Source: Bacillota bacterium (lineage in GTDB: Bacteria > Bacillota > Sulfobacillia > RBS10-35 > JAJYVN01). From it: 56,629 bases of DNA. The notes beneath the pieces are model-generated. The model saw only the letters and a list, made by a program, of their open reading frames with translations. It was not told the DNA's origin and searched no databases. Made by a program: the position numbers and the translations under genes. The DNA lies in assembly GCA_021806565.1 (NCBI GenBank), contig JAJZXK010000007.1, forward strand, positions 1-56,629, in the 5' to 3' direction. Each line of letters begins with the position of its first letter. Position 1 is the stretch's first letter. Positions 8,583 to 19,651 of the stretch are shown here, one piece after another.

Positions 8583-9442
8583 GCGAGCCGGTGTTGGATC
8601 TCGCCGCCGTTCCGGAGCGCGTGGTCTTCGTTTGCTCCGGTAACACCTGCAGGTCGCCGTTGGCCGAGGTGCTTGCCCGCAGCCTGCTGCGGGCAAGCGG
8701 CCTGGACATCGACGTGACCTCCGCGGGCCTGGACGCGGCGGCGGGGATGCCAGCCGCAGCCGCCGCGCGTGCGGTGGCGCGCGATGCGGGTCTTTGCCTG
8801 GACGAGCATCGCAGCCGCGGGGTGGCCGCCGTCCCGGGCGGGGCGGGCACGCTCTGGATCACCATGGCTCCCTGGCAGGCGGAGGCGCTACGCGCGCAGC
8901 TGGGGCGGGATGCCTGGGTGGAGCCGCTCCTGGAACTGGCCCGGCGGCACGGTGCTCCGGTGGAACAGGCGCAGGTGGACGACCCGGTCAACTCGGACCA
9001 GGACGAGTACCGCCGGGTGTTCGCCGTCCTGCGCGCCGCGATCGAGCCGTTGGTCGCCGGCTGGGCGATGGCGGCCGCGGCGGCCCCCCGCGGGCTGCAG
9101 ACCAAGACGCTGGCCCTGCCGCGCCTCGACGGCCTGACGCCGACGCTCGAGTCGACCGCGCTCAAACTTCTGGAAGAAGCTGGTGAACTTGCCGAGAACA
9201 TCGGAAAGTACCGCGCCCTTTCGGGTGAGCGGCGCACCTCCCCGCCCCAACAGGTGATGACCTCCATCGGCCAAGAACTTTTGGATGTCGCCCAGACGGC
9301 CATAACCATGATGTTTGTTCTCGAAGAGCAGTACGGGATGGACCTGCAGGGGTTGCTGCACGACCACGTGCGCAAGCTCGCGGCCAAGGGCTACCTTGGC
9401 GCCGGCGGCCCATCCATGCCGACCCCTGGGGTCCCAGACTGA
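8579..9442 (+). CDS. YwlE-like arginine phosphatase fused to MazG-like domain
   Basis: A 287-residue two-domain protein. Residues 1 to about 150 are a low-molecular-weight phosphatase: the P-loop VCSGNTCRSPLAE has the CX5R(S/T) signature, and DDPVNSDQDEYRRVF supplies the general-acid Asp. The Thr before the second Cys is the residue that in Bacillus YwlE selects phospho-arginine, where tyrosine phosphatases have Ile, and gene order matches ywlE. Residues about 180-270 resemble MazG-type nucleotide pyrophosphohydrolases: LKLLEEAGELAEN and QELLDVAQTAI give the EExxE...ExxD metal-binding pattern. The reading frame is continuous, so this looks like a real fusion. That it removes arginine phosphate is an inference. 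Confidence 0.85.
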   Translation: MSEPVLDLAAVPERVVFVCSGNTCRSPLAEVLARSLLRASGLDIDVTSAGLDAAAGMPAAAAARAVARDAGLCLDEHRSRGVAAVPGGAGTLWITMAPWQAEALRAQLGRDAWVEPLLELARRHGAPVEQAQVDDPVNSDQDEYRRVFAVLRAAIEPLVAGWAMAAAAAPRGLQTKTLALPRLDGLTPTLESTALKLLEEAGELAENIGKYRALSGERRTSPPQQVMTSIGQELLDVAQTAITMMFVLEEQYGMDLQGLLHDHVRKLAAKGYLGAGGPSMPTPGVPD

Positions 9443-9569
9443 CGGCCTGTCCAATACTTGGGGGCTTGTCAAGTGGGTGGCGGGTCGCCACACTGCATCC
9501 AAGGCCCTAGAGCGGGCGGGGAGGATTCCGGCCCGGGCCGATCTTGATGCATCGGGGGCAGCAGAACGG

Positions 9570-10727
9570 ATGGCATTCACCGATGCGTTCCTTGCCGCCC
9601 TGGTGGTGGCGCTGGCCAGCACACCCCTGCTGCGCCGGGTCGCGTTGCGCTTCGGCGCGGTCGACCGTCCGGGGGCGCGCAGCACCCACGTGCGCGACGT
9701 ACCGTACCTGGGGGGGCTCGCGATCTTCCTGGCCTGCGCCGCTGGCCTGGGGGTTCTGCTGCTGCGCGGCGGCGGGGCGATGCACCAGGAGCAGTTGCGC
9801 GGTGTGCTCTACGGCGGACTGATCGTGGTGATCGCCGGTGTCGCCGACGACCTCGGCCAGCTCTGGGCCAGATTCGCGCCGTGGCTTTCGGACCGCGAGG
9901 GCCGCGGCGTGCGGCCGGCGGTGAAGATCCTGGCGCAGGTCCTGGGCGCCACAGTGCTCTTCACGCATGGCGTGCGCATCGTCGACATGCAGAATCCCTT
10001 CGCGCACTATGACTACATCGAGTTCGGCTGGGCGGCCTACCCCCTCACGGTCCTCTGGGTGGTCGCCGTCTCCAACGCGGTGAATTTGGTGGACGGGCTG
10101 GACGGCCTGGCGGCGGGCCTCTCGTCCATCGCCGCCGCGACGCTGCTGGTCGTGGCCTGGATCAGCGGCATGTGGCTGGCGGCGCTGTTCAGCGCGGTGC
10201 TGCTCGGTGCCTGTCTCGGGTTCTTGCCGTGGAACTTCCATCCCGCCCGCATCTTTATGGGCGACGCCGGGGCGCTGTTTCTGGGGTTCGCCCTTGGAGC
10301 GGTCTCGGTGATCGGGCCCCTCAAGAGTCCCACCCTCGTCGCGCTGGCCGTGCCCGCCCTGGCGCTGGGCCTGCCGGTCTTTGACACCGCCCTGGCGATC
10401 CTGCGCCGCTGGCGCAAGGGACAGGGCGTGGCGGCCGCCGATCACGCTCACGTACACCACCGCCTGCTCGACCTCGGTTTCAGCCACCGCGACGCGGTGC
10501 TGGCACTGTATGTGGTCAGCGGCTGGCTCGGTGTGAGCGCGCTGGCGGTGGCCCGCGTCGGCCCGTTGCTCGGGGGCGCGATCGTCGCCTTTGTGGTGCT
10601 CTCGGTCGGTCTGGCCGCCCGCTGGGCCGGGATGACGGGTGGGCGTCGCGAACAACGCCCGCGGGCGGACGGGGATTCCGGGCCGGCGACGCTGCCGCTG
10701 GCCGCCCCACCACCCCCTCCGCTCTGA
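9570..10727 (+). CDS. tagO: Undecaprenyl-phosphate GlcNAc-1-phosphate transferase (TagO/WecA family)
   Basis: This polytopic membrane enzyme starts teichoic-acid or other wall-glycan synthesis by loading a GlcNAc-1-phosphate-type sugar on undecaprenyl phosphate. The 385 residues hold about eleven membrane segments and the family's catalytic loops: GVADDLGQL (the DD motif), NAVNLVDGLDGLAAG, FLPWNFHPARIFMGDAGALFLG and the HAHVHHRLLDLG loop near the end. ATG 9570 is chosen because the first membrane helix starts right after it. The proline-rich tail after the last helix is probably cytoplasmic. It pairs with the epimerase gene wecB, as in other Bacillota next to the atp operon. Confidence 0.94.
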   Translation: MAFTDAFLAALVVALASTPLLRRVALRFGAVDRPGARSTHVRDVPYLGGLAIFLACAAGLGVLLLRGGGAMHQEQLRGVLYGGLIVVIAGVADDLGQLWARFAPWLSDREGRGVRPAVKILAQVLGATVLFTHGVRIVDMQNPFAHYDYIEFGWAAYPLTVLWVVAVSNAVNLVDGLDGLAAGLSSIAAATLLVVAWISGMWLAALFSAVLLGACLGFLPWNFHPARIFMGDAGALFLGFALGAVSVIGPLKSPTLVALAVPALALGLPVFDTALAILRRWRKGQGVAAADHAHVHHRLLDLGFSHRDAVLALYVVSGWLGVSALAVARVGPLLGGAIVAFVVLSVGLAARWAGMTGGRREQRPRADGDSGPATLPLAAPPPPPL

Positions 10728-10762
10728 GCCGAATGGCCCGGGGGGAGGGAGGGGATCTGCGG

Positions 10763-11893
10763 GTGCACGTCGCGTTGGTGCTCGGTACCCGGCCCGAGGC
10801 GACCAAGCTTGCCCCCGTCATCCTGGCGCTACGCGAGCAGGCGGGTGTGGAGGCCACGGTGATCAGCACCGGGCAGCACCGCGAACTGTTGCCGCAGACG
10901 CTGGCCGTCTTCGGGTTGCGCGCCGATGTGGACCTCGCGGTCATGGCCGCGCGCCAGACCTTGACGCAGATCACGACCCGCGTCCTGGACGGGTGTGCCC
11001 GGGTCTTTGCCGAACTGCGGCCGGACGTCGTGCTGGTGCACGGCGACACCACGACGACGCTGGCGGGGGCGTTGGCCGCCTTCTATGCGGGGCTGCCCGT
11101 CGGCCACGTCGAGGCGGGCCTGCGTACCGGCGACCGCTGGTCCCCGTTTCCTGAAGAGATGAACCGTCTGCTCGCCGACCGCTTGGCGACGGTGCACTTC
11201 GCGCCGACGGCCCTGGCCGCCGCCAACCTGCGGCGCGAAGGCGTCGCGGCCGCGAGTGTATTTGTCACTGGCAACACCGGCATCGACGCTGTGCGCATGG
11301 TGGCCGGCCCGCGGCGGCGCCGCCCGGCCGGCTCCACCCGCCTGGTGTTGGTCGAGGCGCACCGCCATGAGAACCTGGGTGAACCGATGGCCCGCATCGC
11401 CCAGGGTGTGGTGGCGCTCGTGCGCGCCCGCGGTGACGTCGAGGTGGAGTGGTCGTTGCACCCGAATCCCGCGGTGCAGCAGCCCGTGCGGCGGGTCGCG
11501 GGCGGCGAGGACCGCATCAGCCTGATCGACCCGCCGGCGTTCGACGTCTGGGCGCGGCGCATGGCGGAGGCGGACGTGCTCCTGACCGATTCCGGTGGAA
11601 TGCAGGAAGAGTCCACCGCCATCGGCCTGCCCGTGCTCGTTCTGCGCGGAGAGACCGAACGCCCCGAGGTGATCGCGTCGGGCGCCGGGCGGTTGGTCGG
11701 GACCGAATCGGCCCGCATCGCCTCCGAGACCGCGCGGCTCTTGGACGACCCCGCCGCCTACGCGCGGATGGCCGAGGCCGGCTGCGCGGTCGGCGACGGT
11801 CAGGCGGCTCGGCGCACCGTCGAGGCGCTGCTCTATCACATGGGCCACGCGGCGCAAGCACCGGAAGCATTCGCCAGCGCGGTTGTCGATTGA
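10763..11893 (+). CDS. wecB: UDP-GlcNAc 2-epimerase, non-hydrolysing
   Basis: A GT-B-fold enzyme converting UDP-GlcNAc to UDP-ManNAc for wall-polymer synthesis. The 376 residues start at VHVALVLGTRPEATKLAPVI, the normal family N-terminus, followed by STGQHRELL, VHGDTTTTLAGALAAFY, HVEAGLRTGDRWSPFPEEMNR and LTDSGGMQEESTAIGLP, all family motifs. GTG 10763 is preferred over ATG 10733 because a GGGGGAGGGAGGGG tract sits eight bases upstream of it. It probably works with the adjacent tagO product. Its TGA overlaps the -35 of the atp operon promoter. Confidence 0.94.
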   Translation: MHVALVLGTRPEATKLAPVILALREQAGVEATVISTGQHRELLPQTLAVFGLRADVDLAVMAARQTLTQITTRVLDGCARVFAELRPDVVLVHGDTTTTLAGALAAFYAGLPVGHVEAGLRTGDRWSPFPEEMNRLLADRLATVHFAPTALAAANLRREGVAAASVFVTGNTGIDAVRMVAGPRRRRPAGSTRLVLVEAHRHENLGEPMARIAQGVVALVRARGDVEVEWSLHPNPAVQQPVRRVAGGEDRISLIDPPAFDVWARRMAEADVLLTDSGGMQEESTAIGLPVLVLRGETERPEVIASGAGRLVGTESARIASETARLLDDPAAYARMAEAGCAVGDGQAARRTVEALLYHMGHAAQAPEAFASAVVD

Positions 11894-11917
11894 CCGTCCG
11901 CGCGCGCGCATGCTATG
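11890..11917 (+). promoter_or_regulatory. ATP synthase operon promoter
   Basis: TTGACC (11890-11895) and TATGCT (11912-11917) are 16 bases apart, with TGC directly before the -10. The -35 overlaps the stop codon of wecB. A leader of about 90 bases would precede atpZ. Confidence 0.72.
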
Positions 11918-12010
11918 CTGCCCAGGGCGTTCGCAAGGCGCCGTTCTTTTGTGTAAAGGGGTATTCGCGGCTGAGCCGGGCCAGTGCAGACCAGCGGCGC
12001 CGCGCGGGGT

Positions 12011-12238
12011 ATGAGGGTGGACGGATCGGTTTGGCGGGCTTTCGCCATCGCGAGTTCGTTCGGGTTCCTGGCGGCCGGCCTGGTGGCCGGAGGGGTTGTC
12101 GGTGGGCGGTGGCTGGATCGCGTCACGCACACCTCGCCCCTGTTCACGATTGTCGGTCTGCTGTCCGGGTTGGTTGTGGGCGGCCTGGTGTTCCTGAGGC
12201 AGGTGGCGCGGCTGGGCGGGGGTTCGGATAAACCGTGA
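12011..12238 (+). CDS. atpZ: AtpZ/AtpI-type small membrane protein
   Basis: A protein of 75 residues with two membrane helices (FAIASSFGFLAAGLVAGGVVG and FTIVGLLSGLVVGGLVF) joined by a short RWLDRVTHTSP loop, the layout of AtpZ proteins encoded first in F-type ATPase operons, where they help c-ring assembly and Mg uptake. Starts at GTG 11984, ATG 12011 or GTG 12017 are all possible, and no clear ribosome site decides. It is co-translated with atpI by a GTGA overlap. Confidence 0.75.
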   Translation: MRVDGSVWRAFAIASSFGFLAAGLVAGGVVGGRWLDRVTHTSPLFTIVGLLSGLVVGGLVFLRQVARLGGGSDKP

Positions 12239-12606
12239 CCGGTGGCGTACAGGCGGCGGTGCGGGCCGGGAGAACCGCCTGGTGGTGGCTGGCGGGCGGT
12301 TTGGGACTCGCGGCCTGCTCCGGGGCGGGTTGGGCGCCGGCGACGACGGCGGGCCTGGGTGCCGGCCTGATCGTGGGCGGACTTTATGTCTGGCTGCTGC
12401 TGCGGCGTACGGCGACCCTGCACCGCCTGCCCCCGCGTCAGGCGGTGGCCGCCGCGCAGTTCGCTGCGGTCCTGCGCTTCTGTTTCGTATTCGCGGCGTT
12501 CGGCGCGGTGGCGCGCCTCTGGCCGTGGGTGCACTTGGGCGCGGGCGCGGGCGCCTTCCTGGTACCACTGGCGACGAGCATGGTGCTTTTGGGGCGGAGG
12601 GTCTGA
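12235..12606 (+). CDS. atpI: ATP synthase subunit I
   Basis: A 123-residue protein with four predicted membrane helices (two in the first 55 residues, then FAAVLRFCFVFAAFGAVARL and AGAFLVPLATSMVLL). The LRF pattern in helix 3 is typical of the AtpI family, a c-ring assembly factor encoded before atpB. The GTG start overlaps the atpZ stop. Sequence is weakly conserved, so the call rests on topology and position. Confidence 0.78.
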   Translation: MTGGVQAAVRAGRTAWWWLAGGLGLAACSGAGWAPATTAGLGAGLIVGGLYVWLLLRRTATLHRLPPRQAVAAAQFAAVLRFCFVFAAFGAVARLWPWVHLGAGAGAFLVPLATSMVLLGRRV

Positions 12607-12609
12607 GCG

Positions 12610-13353
12610 GTGCACGGCAATGCCCACCACAGTGTCATGGCCTGTAAGGGGAGCACCTGGATCCTGCTCGGGTTGCATCTATGCAGCACGACGCTCATCC
12701 AGACCTGGGTGATCATGGCGGTGATCGGCATCCTCGGGGTGCTGGCGGCGCGCTCGGCGGTCAACGGCGTGCCGGGCAGGCTGCAGAACCTGTTCGAGTT
12801 GCTGATCGGCTTCGTCAGCGGCTTCATCGGGGGGCCGGCGGAGGCGGGGCCAGAGCACGCCACCCGGCGCCAGCGGTTGCTGTTCGAATACCTGGCCACC
12901 CTCTTTCTGTTCGTACTCGTGGCCAACATGCTGGACGTCATCCCGCCGTACACCGCCCCCACCAACACTCTGAACACCACCCTCGGCTTGGCGCTGCTCA
13001 CTTTCCTCTTCACGCACCTGGCCGGGCTGCGCCGCCACGGGCGCCGCTACGGCCGGACCTTCATCCACACCCCCGGGTTGCTCGGGTACGTGTTCCTCAT
13101 CATTGTGGCCATCGAGGAGTTGAGCAAGCCGCTCACCCTCGCCTTCCGTCTGTTCGGCAACATCTTTGCCGGGGAGTTGATGATCGATGTACTGCTCAAG
13201 CTGATCCCCTTCCGCTGGTACTACATCACCGGAGGATTCGCGCCGCACGTGGGGTGGCTGCTGTTCAGCGTCTTCGTGGGCGCCGTGCAGGCCTTCATTT
13301 TCATGGTGCTCTCTCTGGCCTATGTCGGCCAGGCCACGGCGGACGTGCACTAG
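12610..13353 (+). CDS. atpB: ATP synthase F0 subunit a
   Basis: The stator subunit that carries protons to and from the c-ring. Its 247 residues have five or six membrane helices and the invariant LAFRLFGNIFAGELM segment with the essential Arg. GGAGGG about nine bases upstream supports GTG 12610. The N-terminus before the first helix is short, as in other Bacillota. Confidence 0.96.
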   Translation: MHGNAHHSVMACKGSTWILLGLHLCSTTLIQTWVIMAVIGILGVLAARSAVNGVPGRLQNLFELLIGFVSGFIGGPAEAGPEHATRRQRLLFEYLATLFLFVLVANMLDVIPPYTAPTNTLNTTLGLALLTFLFTHLAGLRRHGRRYGRTFIHTPGLLGYVFLIIVAIEELSKPLTLAFRLFGNIFAGELMIDVLLKLIPFRWYYITGGFAPHVGWLLFSVFVGAVQAFIFMVLSLAYVGQATADVH

Positions 13354-13653
<300 letters not shown>

Positions 13654-13742
13654 GGTCGTCCCCACCCGGGGTCGGCCGGCCGCAGCTGGGCGCGGGCGAT
13701 GGAGCCGCCGCCCGCGCGACGCGAGGAGGTTCGTCAACCGCC

Positions 13743-14258
13743 ATGGGCAGCATCCTGGCCGCGCTGCATATCAACGGGACCCTGCTGGCCGAGATCGTGA
13801 ACTTCCTGCTGTTGTTGCTGTTTCTGCGAGCCTACGCCTGGCCGCCGCTGGTCAAGGCCATGGAGGCCCGGCGCCAGCGCATCCAGGAGCAGTTGACGGC
13901 CGCGGAGGATGAGCGCGAGGAGTCCGTGCGGCTGCGGGAGCAGGAGCAAAAGGCTCTGGCGGAGGCACGGGCACAGGCCCAGGCCATCGTGGAGCGCGCC
14001 CACCGTTCCGCGGCCGAACAGGCGCGGGAGCTTCTGGAGCAGGCGCAGGCCCAGGCGGAGCGCACGCAGCGCCAGATGAAAGAAGAACTCGCCCGCGAGC
14101 GCGACGCGGCGGTGGCCGCGCTGCGCAACGAGGTCGCGGACCTGGTGCTGGAGGCGACGGGGAAGGTGCTGCGGGCCCGCGTCGACGGCGCCGAGGACCG
14201 CAGACTCGTGGAGGGCGTGCTGGCCGCGGCCGGCGGCGCAACGGGGGGACGGCGGTGA
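13743..14258 (+). CDS. atpF: ATP synthase F0 subunit b
   Basis: The 171-residue peripheral stalk. One N-terminal membrane helix (TLLAEIVNFLLLLLFLRAYA) leads into a long charged coiled coil of Glu, Arg, Gln and Ala. GAGGAGGT at 13723-13730 is the likely ribosome site though its 12-base spacing is long. The stop overlaps the atpH start (GTGA). Confidence 0.95.
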   Translation: MGSILAALHINGTLLAEIVNFLLLLLFLRAYAWPPLVKAMEARRQRIQEQLTAAEDEREESVRLREQEQKALAEARAQAQAIVERAHRSAAEQARELLEQAQAQAERTQRQMKEELARERDAAVAALRNEVADLVLEATGKVLRARVDGAEDRRLVEGVLAAAGGATGGRR

Positions 14259-14806
14259 ACCCGGCGGCACGTCCGTATGCCGAAGCCCTTTACGCGGCCG
14301 CGAGTGAGGCTGGTGTGGCGGACACGGTGCTCGCGGAACTGGACGTGGTCGTGGCTGGCCTGGCGGAGGTTCCGACGGCCCGGGGGTTGCTGGAGCATCC
14401 GAGCCTGAAACCGGCGGAGGCCGCCGAGCTGGCGGGAGCGCTGGGTAACGGCCGGCACGCGATCGTGGCCGGTTTCCTGCGGCTGCTGTTGAGCAAGCGG
14501 CGGTTCGCGCTGTTGGACGACGTTGTGGCTGCGCTACGGGCGCGGCTCGACGCCGTGGAGGGCCGGGCGCGCGCGACGTTGCAATCGGCGCGGACGCTGG
14601 AGGCCGGCGAGGTGCAGGCCCTTTCCGAGGCGCTGGGCCGGCGGTGGGATAAGCGGGTCACGGTCACGACGCAGGTGCGGCCCGAACTGATCGGCGGCGT
14701 CCGCATCGTCAGCGGCGACCGCATCCTGGATGGCAGTGTGGCGGGCCAACTGGCGGCCCTGGGCCGGCGGCTGCACGCGCCGACGGCTCTGGGGCCGCGG
14801 GGGTAG
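14255..14806 (+). CDS. atpH: ATP synthase F1 subunit delta
   Basis: The 183-residue protein links the b stalk to the top of F1. The N-terminal helical bundle begins ARPYAEALYAAA and the C-terminal part holds LIGGVRIVSGDRILDGSVAGQL, the usual delta signature. It is translationally coupled to atpF. An extra, poorly conserved tail of about eight residues ends the protein. Confidence 0.95.
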   Translation: MNPAARPYAEALYAAASEAGVADTVLAELDVVVAGLAEVPTARGLLEHPSLKPAEAAELAGALGNGRHAIVAGFLRLLLSKRRFALLDDVVAALRARLDAVEGRARATLQSARTLEAGEVQALSEALGRRWDKRVTVTTQVRPELIGGVRIVSGDRILDGSVAGQLAALGRRLHAPTALGPRG

Positions 14807-14878
14807 GGATCAGGCGGAGGTGTCCGAGTCCGGTAACCAGGCGGGCCCGACGGGGCCGCGCGAAGGTGGGGGTGGCGG

Positions 14879-16387
14879 GTGAGCATCCGGCCTGAGGAGA
14901 TCAGCGCCGTGCTGCGCCAGCAGATCGCGCAGTATGACGGACAGATGCAGATGGACGAGGTCGGCGTCGTCCTGCGGGTCGGCGACGGCATCGCGGCCGT
15001 GTACGGGCTCAAGGACGCCATGGTCGGTGAACTGCTGGAGTTTCCCGGCGGCTTGCGGGGCATGGTGCTCAACCTCGAAGAGGAGACGCTCGGTTGCGTG
15101 CTTTTCGGCTCGGAGGTCGGGGTCAAGGAGGGCGACACGGTCCGGAGGACCGGCGCCATCGCCCGCGTGCCGGTCGGTGAGGCCCTGGTCGGACGCGTGG
15201 TCAACGCCCTGGGCGAGCCGCTGGACGGGCGCGGCCCGATTGAGACGACGGAGACGCGGCCGGTGGAATCGCCGGCGCCGGGCGTCATTCAGCGGCAGAA
15301 CGTGTATGAGCCGCTGCAGACCGGGCTGAAGGCGATCGACACCATGATCCCGGTGGGCCGCGGCCAGCGCGAGTTGATCATCGGTGACCGCCAGACCGGT
15401 AAGACGGCCGTCGGCGTCGACACGATCCTCAACCAAAAGGGTCAGGACGTCATCTGCATCTACGTCGCCATCGGCCAGAAGGCCTCGTCGGTGGCGCGGC
15501 TGGTCCGCACGCTCGAGGAGCACGGCGCCATGGAGTACTCCATCGTCGTCGTCGCCGGCGCGTCGGACCCGGCGCCGCTGCAGTACCTGGCGCCGTATAC
15601 CGGTTGCGCGATGGGCGAGTACTTCATGTACAGCAAGCGCCACGCGCTGTGCGTCTACGACGACCTCAGCAAGCACGCCCAGGCCTACCGCGCCATGTCG
15701 CTCTTGCTGCGGCGCCCCCCGGGACGCGAGGCGTACCCCGGCGACGTCTTCTACCTCCACAGCCGGCTACTGGAGCGGGCCGCCAAGCTCGGCGAAGAGA
15801 TGGGCGCGGGCTCGTTGACGGCGCTTCCGGTCATCGAGACCCTGGCCGGAGACGTCTCGGCCTACATCCCGACGAACGTCATCTCGATCACCGACGGCCA
15901 GATCTACCTGGAGACCGACCTTTTCTACGCCGGCGTGCGGCCCGCCGTCAACGTCGGCCTTTCGGTGTCGCGCGTCGGCGGCGACGCCCAAGTCGGCACC
16001 ATCAAGAAGGTCAGCGGCGGCCTGCGCTTGGATCTGGCACAGTACCGGGAACTGGCGGCGTTCACCCTGTTCGCCTCCGACCTGGACAAGGCGACCCAGG
16101 CGCGGTTGGCGCGCGGCCGCCGGCTGACGGAGCTGCTCAAGCAGCCGCAGTATGAGCCGCTCCGGGTGGAAGAGCAGGTGGCGGTGATCTACGCCGGTAC
16201 CGGCGGCTACCTCGACGAGGTGCCCGTGGACCGGATCGGCGCCTTCGAGCGCGAGTTCCTGCTGTTTCTGAGGTCGGACCGCAAGGACTTGCTCGAGCAG
16301 GTGCGTTCGGCCAAGAAGCTGACGCCCGAGGTCGAGTCGGGACTGCAGGATGCGGTCACCACGTTTCTCAAAGGGTTTGCCGTCTGA
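14879..16387 (+). CDS. atpA: ATP synthase F1 subunit alpha
   Basis: The regulatory nucleotide-binding subunit of F1. Its 502 residues have the beta-barrel, the P-loop GDRQTGKT near residues 170-177, [12 protein letters not shown] and the arginine finger in [15 protein letters not shown] 14879 follows a purine-rich AAGGTGGGGGTGG ribosome site. Length and motif order are standard. Confidence 0.98.
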   Translation: MSIRPEEISAVLRQQIAQYDGQMQMDEVGVVLRVGDGIAAVYGLKDAMVGELLEFPGGLRGMVLNLEEETLGCVLFGSEVGVKEGDTVRRTGAIARVPVGEALVGRVVNALGEPLDGRGPIETTETRPVESPAPGVIQRQNVYEPLQTGLKAIDTMIPVGRGQRELIIGDRQTGKTAVGVDTILNQKGQDVICIYVAIGQKASSVARLVRTLEEHGAMEYSIVVVAGASDPAPLQYLAPYTGCAMGEYFMYSKRHALCVYDDLSKHAQAYRAMSLLLRRPPGREAYPGDVFYLHSRLLERAAKLGEEMGAGSLTALPVIETLAGDVSAYIPTNVISITDGQIYLETDLFYAGVRPAVNVGLSVSRVGGDAQVGTIKKVSGGLRLDLAQYRELAAFTLFASDLDKATQARLARGRRLTELLKQPQYEPLRVEEQVAVIYAGTGGYLDEVPVDRIGAFEREFLLFLRSDRKDLLEQVRSAKKLTPEVESGLQDAVTTFLKGFAV

Positions 16388-16408
16388 GGCGGGGGGAGGG
16401 GCGCGACC

Positions 16409-18803
<2,395 letters not shown>

Positions 18804-18825
18804 GTCGGATAGGGGGGGAGACCCG

Positions 18826-19137
18826 ATGGCCCTGATCGCGGTGGAGGTCGTCACGCCCGAGCGGCAGGTCTGGTCGGGTCCGGCGGAGATGGTGATCGCC
18901 CGTGGCGCGGAGGGTGAACTCGGGGTGCTGCCCCATCACGCGCCGCTGATCACCTTCCTCGTGGACGGGCCGTTGCGCATTCGGCGGCCGGGCGGCGGGG
19001 AACTGGTGATCGGCACACGGGGCGGCTTTCTGGAGGTCAAGCCGGACCGCCTCACGGTGCTGGCGTCGGAGGCCGAGTTGCCCGAGGGCGCGGCGCAGGA
19101 GGACGGCGGGAACACGGTGGCGGTCGTGGAACGCTAG
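18826..19137 (+). CDS. atpC: ATP synthase F1 subunit epsilon, short form
   Basis: The rotor foot subunit, only 103 residues. The N-terminal beta-sandwich is complete (VEVVTPERQVWSG, GELGVLPHHAPLITFL, GGFLEVKPDRLTVLA), but the protein stops shortly after it. The C-terminal two-helix domain of about 40-50 residues, which in most bacteria inhibits ATP hydrolysis, is absent. The next gene starts 17 bases downstream with no sign of a frameshifted remnant. Confidence 0.95.
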   Translation: MALIAVEVVTPERQVWSGPAEMVIARGAEGELGVLPHHAPLITFLVDGPLRIRRPGGGELVIGTRGGFLEVKPDRLTVLASEAELPEGAAQEDGGNTVAVVER

Positions 19138-19154
19138 GTTCGGGGGTGGTCACG

Positions 19155-19463
19155 ATGGCGATCGCGGAGGAAGCGGTCAAGGAGGCCCTCACCGGGGTGA
19201 ACGACCCGGAGATCGGCATGAACATCGTCGACCTCGGACTGGTGTATGACATCCTCATCGACGGCGACGACCACGTGAAGGTCGAGATGACCCTGACGAG
19301 CCCCGGCTGCCCGCTGGGAGAGGTGATCGCGCAGCAGGTGGACGCCGCCGTGCGGGGCGTGGGCGCGAAGTCGGCCGAGGTGGAGATCGTCTGGAGCCCG
19401 CCCTGGACTCCGGAGATGATGTCCGAAGAAGCCAAGGAGCGTCTGGGCTGGGGCATCCGCTGA
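19155..19463 (+). CDS. sufT: SufT/MIP18-family Fe-S maturation protein
   Basis: A 102-residue single-domain DUF59 protein. The family signature is visible: DPEIGMNIVDLGLVYDI near the N-terminus and TLTSPGCPLGEVI with the conserved Cys. SufT-type proteins help load iron-sulfur clusters on target enzymes. ATG 19155 is chosen over GTG 19146 because a G-rich ribosome site lies seven bases before it. It sits 17 bases after atpC and is the last gene before a strong terminator. Confidence 0.88.
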   Translation: MAIAEEAVKEALTGVNDPEIGMNIVDLGLVYDILIDGDDHVKVEMTLTSPGCPLGEVIAQQVDAAVRGVGAKSAEVEIVWSPPWTPEMMSEEAKERLGWGIR

Positions 19464-19483
19464 GCGGGGCGGTGAGGCACAGG

Positions 19484-19520
19484 GGGGCGCCGGCGGCATG
19501 GACCGCCGGCGTCCCTTTTT
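19484..19520 (+). terminator. Intrinsic terminator after atpC-sufT
   Basis: A 13-bp GC-rich stem (19484-19496 with 19503-19515, one G-T pair) closes on a CATGGA loop and is followed at once by TTTTT. This is the clearest Rho-independent terminator in the window and closes the ATP synthase transcript. Confidence 0.92.
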
Positions 19521-19588
19521 CACGGGGCGGCCAGCCGCGCATCGGCTGGGTGGGCAACTGGCGCGGGTGGTGAAATTCGGGCCCACGT

Positions 19589-19618
19589 GCATAAATGCCG
19601 CCATACCTGGAACCATCC
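19589..19618 (+). promoter_or_regulatory. Possible sigma-F/G promoter of spoIIQ
   Basis: GCATA (19589-19593) followed after 15 bases by GGAACCATCC (19609-19618) partly matches the forespore sigma consensus (GYATA-N15-GGnnAnAnT). Transcription would start about 27 bases before the gene, just upstream of its ribosome site. The -10 match is incomplete. Confidence 0.35.
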
Positions 19619-19651
19619 CCCCGGAAGCCACAGATATGGGAGGGATGGGCG

